Source: CAYSBE01 sp964429245 (GTDB lineage: Bacteria; Bacteroidota; Bacteroidia; UKL13-3). From it: a stretch of DNA of 16,994 bases. The notes under the pieces are model-generated. The model was not told the DNA's origin, made no database searches, and worked only from the letters and a program-made list of their open reading frames with translations. Positions 13,120-16,994 of this stretch are shown one piece after another (within the stretch, counting starts at the first letter, position 1; each line of letters opens with the position of its first letter). Location of the stretch: contig CAYSBE010000053.1 in the NCBI GenBank assembly GCA_964429245.1, forward strand, positions 1-16,994. Direction: 5' to 3'. Position numbers and translations under genes: made by a program.

Positions 13120-14559
13120 ATGATGAAAAACATACTCATTTGGTACCGAAACGATTTACGTACACATGATCATGAACCGCTATTTACGGCAATTAAAAGA
13201 GGTTATAAAGTTGCTGCTTTTTATTGTTTTCAGCCGGCTAAATTTACCCAAAATCACTTGGGTTTTCCGAGGGTAGATAGCTTTAGGGCACAATTTTTAA
13301 TTGATTCAATAATTGATTTAAGGTCAAGTTTGGGCACATTGGGAATTACACTTTATGTGCGTGTTGGTGACTTGGAAACCGAAACCGTATTGCTATCCAA
13401 AAAGTTATTAATTGATGAGGTGTACTTTCATTCTGAAAATACTAGTGAAGAAGAGAGAGAAGAACTTGTTTTGGAAAGCGCTTTGCGGAAAAATAGAACG
13501 ATTTTAAATGGGTTTTATGGCGGAACATTATACCACAAAGAAGACCTTCCGTTCCCGATTAAACACCTACCTGATTTATTCACCGATTTCCGTAAAATGG
13601 TGGAAATAGAATCCCCAGTAAGACAACCTTTACCTAAACCACCAATAGGGAATAAGATAGTATCAGATGTTTATGAGGGCGAAATACCAACGTTACTTGA
13701 TTTGGGTTTAGAAGAAAAGACTATAGATTCTAGAGGCGTTACGATTTTTACGGGTGGAGAAAAGGCTGCACAATTGCGATTAAATCATTTCATTTGGGAA
13801 TCAAAATCGATTTTGCATTACAAGCAAACACGAAATGAAATGTTGGGTACAGATTATTCCAGCAAACTATCGCCATGGCTGGCTAATGGATGTTTGAGTG
13901 CAAAAATGGTTTATACAGAAGTTAAAAAATTTGAATCTCATTATGTGAAAAATGAGTCAACCTATTGGTTGATTTTCGAATTGATTTGGCGTGACTTTTT
14001 CCGTTTTGTAGCCATGAAATACCATAATGATATTTTTAAGCAGGGTGGTATTCGCAAGTTGGATTTTCCATGGATTGAAAATAAAGATTTATTTGAGTTA
14101 TGGAAATTTGGACGAACTGGCTTTTCATTTATTGATGCCAATATGAGGGAGCTTTATCTTACAGGTTATATGAGCAATAGGGGTCGACAAAATGTGGCCA
14201 GTTTTTTGACAAAAAATTTGGGCATCAATTGGCAATGGGGAGCAGCATGGTTCGAGTCGCAATTAATTGATTACGATGCTTGCAGTAACTATGGCAATTG
14301 GAATTATATAGCCGGTATCGGCAACGATGCCAGGGGCTTTAGGTATTTTAATATCCTCAAACAAGCATCGGATTATGACCCTAAAGGACATTATGTCAAA
14401 CATTGGATACCAGAACTAAATACAGCAAACGGTAGCGGAAATGTAGCATCAAAAACTACCGGCATTGCACATGGTTATCTAAAACCGATTGTTGACCTAG
14501 AAAAGTCAATGAAAATAAATAAACGTAAATATGAAAATGCAGGGGTAGTTACCGCCTAA
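13120..14559 (+). CDS. cry: DASH-family cryptochrome/photolyase
   Basis: A 479-aa flavoprotein of the photolyase/cryptochrome family. The N-terminal antenna domain (about 1-165) begins KNILIWYRNDLRTHDHEPL. The FAD domain includes HYKQTRNEMLGTDYSSKLSP (233-252), WLANGCLSA, WLIFELIWRDFFRF (283-296) and GYMSNRGRQNVASF (349-362). It continues to DYDACSNYGNWNYIAGIGND, RGFRYFNILKQASDYDPKGHYV and WIPEL. The DPKGHYVKHWIPEL ending and the NDARGFRYFN segment fit the DASH type. These proteins use blue light and methenyltetrahydrofolate to repair cyclobutane dimers, mainly in single-stranded DNA. Two ATGs (13120 and 13123) are possible starts. It ends 7 nt from the convergent WG gene. Confidence 0.93.
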   Translation: MMKNILIWYRNDLRTHDHEPLFTAIKRGYKVAAFYCFQPAKFTQNHLGFPRVDSFRAQFLIDSIIDLRSSLGTLGITLYVRVGDLETETVLLSKKLLIDEVYFHSENTSEEEREELVLESALRKNRTILNGFYGGTLYHKEDLPFPIKHLPDLFTDFRKMVEIESPVRQPLPKPPIGNKIVSDVYEGEIPTLLDLGLEEKTIDSRGVTIFTGGEKAAQLRLNHFIWESKSILHYKQTRNEMLGTDYSSKLSPWLANGCLSAKMVYTEVKKFESHYVKNESTYWLIFELIWRDFFRFVAMKYHNDIFKQGGIRKLDFPWIENKDLFELWKFGRTGFSFIDANMRELYLTGYMSNRGRQNVASFLTKNLGINWQWGAAWFESQLIDYDACSNYGNWNYIAGIGNDARGFRYFNILKQASDYDPKGHYVKHWIPELNTANGSGNVASKTTGIAHGYLKPIVDLEKSMKINKRKYENAGVVTA

Positions 14560-14566
14560 CGATATA

Positions 14567-14968
14567 TTAGTCTACAGGAACTACTTCTTCTCCATCCTCG
14601 TTTATCAAGCCTCGTTTACCATTATTTACCACTATAGCCAACCCATTCTTAAATGGTCCGATATAATCATACTTTACGGGAATGTATTCTTCCCCGTCAG
14701 ATTCTCTTACAAAACCATATTTTGCTCCAATTTGTACTTTTGCCCTACCTGCTTCCCAAGGAAAAATATTGTCATATTTGCATGGAACATGTTCACTGCC
14801 ATCTTCTTTTATAAACCCCTGTTTGCCGGCTTTTTCTACTTTAGCTATCCTGCCTGATTCTGAATCGCGGTACGGGTGAATTTTATCATAGCCAAGTGTT
14901 TCTTTACTTTTTTGAGCAATAGCGCTGATAGAGATGATTAAACAAATAGAAAAGAATATTTTTTTCAT
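14567..14968 (-). CDS. Small secreted WG-repeat protein
   Basis: A 133-aa protein with a signal peptide (residues 1-19, KKIFFSICLIISISAIAQ) and three short WG-type repeats: GKQGFIKEDGSEHVPCKYD (about 48-66), AKYGFVRESDGEEYIPVKYD and GKRGLINEDGEEVVPVD at the C-terminus. The repeats are tighter (about 35 residues) than in the larger WG protein at 7934-9055, and the protein ends mid-pattern. It could be a complete small member or a truncated one. It is probably exported; function is unknown. It converges on the photolyase gene with 7 nt between stop codons and has its own promoter-like element upstream. Confidence 0.85.
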   Translation of the reverse strand: MKKIFFSICLIISISAIAQKSKETLGYDKIHPYRDSESGRIAKVEKAGKQGFIKEDGSEHVPCKYDNIFPWEAGRAKVQIGAKYGFVRESDGEEYIPVKYDYIGPFKNGLAIVVNNGKRGLINEDGEEVVPVD

Positions 14969-14983
14969 TCACAAAAATTTGGT

Positions 14984-15013
14984 CGAATATATGAGTTTGA
15001 ACGGATACACAAA
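14984..15013 (-). promoter_or_regulatory. Promoter of the small WG-repeat gene
   Basis: On the reverse strand TTTG (15013-15010), an 18-nt gap, then TATATTCG (14991-14984), 7 of 8 to the -7 consensus. It lies 15 nt before the ATG at 14968. Confidence 0.5.
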
Positions 15014-15049
15014 AACAAACCCAAAAATTGTATGGATTAAAGTATGTAA

Positions 15050-16012
15050 CTAGATTACTTTCTCCAAGAATTCGGCAGTTCTTACTTCACTCCAGAATGA
15101 GCAATTAGGAAGGTGAAACGCAAATCCAACGTGACCACCACCTGTTGGAGCCTCAAAATGCAACATAGTTGAAGACCGTGCAATTTCAAATGGAAAACAA
15201 GGACCAGCCAAAAAAGGGTCATTTGTTGCATTAACGAGCAGGGTAGGAACTTGTATAAATGGTAAGAATGTTAAGGAACTATTTTTTGAGTAATAATCAC
15301 TGGCTCCTGCAAAGCCATTAAGGGGAGCGGTAATCAAATCATCAAACAATTGGAAATTTGTTGCATGCTTTATTATGGATACATCCGGGAATGGATGAAA
15401 AAGATTTGATTTGATGATTGCTTTTTCCTTCAATGTCTTTAAAAATCGCTTGAGATACAGTTGGTTGTGCCATTTGGCCAATTCAACAGATGAGCTTTCC
15501 AAATCAACCGGTACCGAAAAAGCAACCGCAGCCTTTAGTTTGGGAGCGGTTTGCATCCCTTGTTCTCCTAAATATTTAAGCAACACATTTCCACCAAGGC
15601 TAAAACCAACAAGCACAATTGTATCATACCCGGGTTTTATCGTTTCTTGCTCTACCAATTGGTGCAAATCCCTTGTGAATCCGCTGTGGTATGAAATGGG
15701 TAACCTGTTTATTTCGCCACTGCAACTTCTAAAATTTTTGGCTGCAATATCCCATCCCCGAATGGAGAAATAAGTTGCAAATCCTTTCATATAGTTGGAT
15801 GCTGAGCTGCCTTCTAATCCATGAAGCAAAATCATTAACTGACGACTCCCTTTGTTAATACGGTCTACATCAAAGAAATCTCCATCCGGAGTTTCAATAC
15901 GTTCTCTTGTGTAATGAACTGTTAACTTTCTGAAAATAGCCGGAAGGATAGTTTCCAGATGGGCATCTTGAAATAATTTAGAGCCATGAAAAGTTGATTG
16001 AATAATGGGCAT
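15050..16012 (-). CDS. YheT-like alpha/beta hydrolase
   Basis: A 320-aa alpha/beta-hydrolase-fold protein of the COG0429 (YheT) type. The oxyanion region is LLHGLEGSS (62-70). The nucleophile elbow is GFSLGGN (136-142) with Ser138. The likely acid is Asp265 in NATNDPFL and the base is His294 in GGGHVGF, so the catalytic triad is complete. The conserved RSCSGE (95-100) and HSGFT segments fit this family of predicted esterases, whose substrates are mostly unknown. There is no signal peptide, so it is cytoplasmic. Its ATG follows directly on the RNase R stop (TAAATG), so it is translationally coupled and transcribed with rnr. Confidence 0.9.
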   Translation of the reverse strand: MPIIQSTFHGSKLFQDAHLETILPAIFRKLTVHYTRERIETPDGDFFDVDRINKGSRQLMILLHGLEGSSASNYMKGFATYFSIRGWDIAAKNFRSCSGEINRLPISYHSGFTRDLHQLVEQETIKPGYDTIVLVGFSLGGNVLLKYLGEQGMQTAPKLKAAVAFSVPVDLESSSVELAKWHNQLYLKRFLKTLKEKAIIKSNLFHPFPDVSIIKHATNFQLFDDLITAPLNGFAGASDYYSKNSSLTFLPFIQVPTLLVNATNDPFLAGPCFPFEIARSSTMLHFEAPTGGGHVGFAFHLPNCSFWSEVRTAEFLEKVI

Positions 16013-16994
16013 TTATCTTCTTCGTTTTTTCTTGGCTTTAGGTTTCTGTATGGCTTTTTGTCTTAGTTCTTCTTTCTTTTTAAACTTTTGTTTTTTCGTT
16101 GCTATGCGAACATGGGCATTGTTATCAAGCAAGTCTAAGTCGATTTGTCGTTTATTTACATCGGCATTCTTTACAATCACTTCAACTTGACCACCCAATT
16201 GATAGGTTTTTCTGCTGTTGCGACCAATTATCCATTGGTTATACTCATCGTACTCATAATAATCATCAGCAAGGTTACTTAACCTTACCATGCCTTCGCA
16301 TTTGTATTCAGTTATTTCTACATACATACCCCATTCAGATACGCCCGAAATAATACCGGAAAATTGCTGACCAACATAGGCACTGATATACTCCACTTGC
16401 TTGTATCGCACGCTCGCTCGTTCGGCATCTGCTGCCTGTATTTCCATTTGTGAACTGTGTTTACACATTTCTTCGTAATCCTTTTCACTGGCTGATTTGC
16501 CTTTGTTTAAATAAGAAAACAACAAGCGGTGTACCATTAAATCCGGATACCTGCGTATGGGTGAGGTGAAGTGTGTGTAATAATCAAATGCCAATCCGTA
16601 GTGGCTTGTTTTTTTTGTGGTGTAGTAAGCTTTCATCATGCTTCTTACTGCCATACTCTGGATGATGTTTTGCTCAGGTTTGCCTTCTACCTCTGCAAGT
16701 AATTTGTTAAATGATTTGGCAATTGCCCGCTCACTTGTTGTTTGTATGGTGTAACCAAATCTGGAAGCAAACATTGAAAATAAGTTTAGTTTATCTTGAT
16801 TTGGTGCCTCGTGTACCCTGTAAACAAATGTTTTTTTGTGATCGCCCTTACCTAAGTGATAGGCATAACTGGCAATTGTTCTATTGCTCAGCAACATAAA
16901 TTCTTCGATGAGTTTATGCGCATCTTTTCTTATTTTTTTGAAAATGCCTGTTGGTTTAAAGTTTTCGTCCAACTTAAACTTCACCTCTTCGGTT
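16013..16994 (-). CDS. rnr: Ribonuclease R, C-terminal part (runs off the window)
   Basis: The frame stays open to the right edge, so only the last 327 residues are seen. It shows the end of the RNB catalytic domain (KDAHKLIEEFMLLSNR, then THFTSPIRRYPDLMVHRLL), the AADAERASVRYKQVEYI linker, an S1 RNA-binding domain (GQQFSGIISGVSEWGMYVEI to NKRQIDLDL) and a strongly basic tail ending KKKRRR. This order and tail are typical of RNase R rather than RNase II. RNase R is a processive 3'-5' exoribonuclease that degrades structured RNA. The catalytic aspartates lie outside the window. The stop codon directly abuts the hydrolase start. Confidence 0.96.
   Translation of the reverse strand, partial: TEEVKFKLDENFKPTGIFKKIRKDAHKLIEEFMLLSNRTIASYAYHLGKGDHKKTFVYRVHEAPNQDKLNLFSMFASRFGYTIQTTSERAIAKSFNKLLAEVEGKPEQNIIQSMAVRSMMKAYYTTKKTSHYGLAFDYYTHFTSPIRRYPDLMVHRLLFSYLNKGKSASEKDYEEMCKHSSQMEIQAADAERASVRYKQVEYISAYVGQQFSGIISGVSEWGMYVEITEYKCEGMVRLSNLADDYYEYDEYNQWIIGRNSRKTYQLGGQVEVIVKNADVNKRQIDLDLLDNNAHVRIATKKQKFKKKEELRQKAIQKPKAKKKRRR

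Noticed and set aside
5727..14559. recG, recA and the photolyase gene as a DNA-repair island
   Set aside because: They lie in separate transcription units with unrelated genes between them and opposite orientations; all are ordinary core genes.

Overview
The window looks like chromosomal DNA of a Bacteroidota bacterium, probably near Chitinophagales or Sphingobacteriales. It is AT-rich. Cas1 and Cas2 are of the Bacteroidota type II-C kind. Many genes are preceded by the Bacteroidota promoter pair, TTG/TTTG at about -33, an 18-20 nt gap and TAnnTTTG at about -7. Shine-Dalgarno sequences are mostly absent. No rRNA, tRNA or insertion sequence was seen.

Left region, 1-2915 (accessory). The end of a type II-C CRISPR array (46-nt repeats, 29-30-nt spacers) is followed by a strong terminator. 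Two small forward two-gene modules come next: a ribbon-helix-helix antitoxin with a MazF-like toxin, and an unknown 79-aa protein with a minimal nucleotidyltransferase. Reverse-strand cas2 and cas1 close the locus. No cas9 lies in its usual place upstream of cas1, which is occupied by 241 bp of intergenic DNA and then a forward M13 peptidase gene. Each CRISPR repeat carries a good match to the Bacteroidota promoter, with the same 19-nt gap as the best housekeeping promoter in the window. Individual spacers may therefore be transcribed from their own repeats.

Middle region, 3157-11535 (core genome). It holds a secreted M13 (PepO-like) metallopeptidase, an unlabelled 46-aa basic protein, a likely terminator-ended small RNA, recG (reverse), a secreted WG-repeat protein, an AI-2E-family (PerM-like) membrane protein and recA (reverse). 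The last two genes converge on a shared hairpin terminator.

Right region, 11812-16994 (core genome). It holds a secreted transglutaminase-like protein, a DASH-type cryptochrome/photolyase, a small secreted WG-repeat protein, a YheT-like alpha/beta hydrolase and the C-terminal part of RNase R. The last two are joined stop-to-start (TAAATG). RecG, RecA and the photolyase are all DNA-repair or recombination proteins, but they sit in separate transcription units and do not form an operon.

The most interesting stretch is 1-3156: a CRISPR adaptation module and array with no local effector, promoters inside the repeats, two toxin-antitoxin-like pairs between array and cas genes, and two weak tracrRNA candidates.
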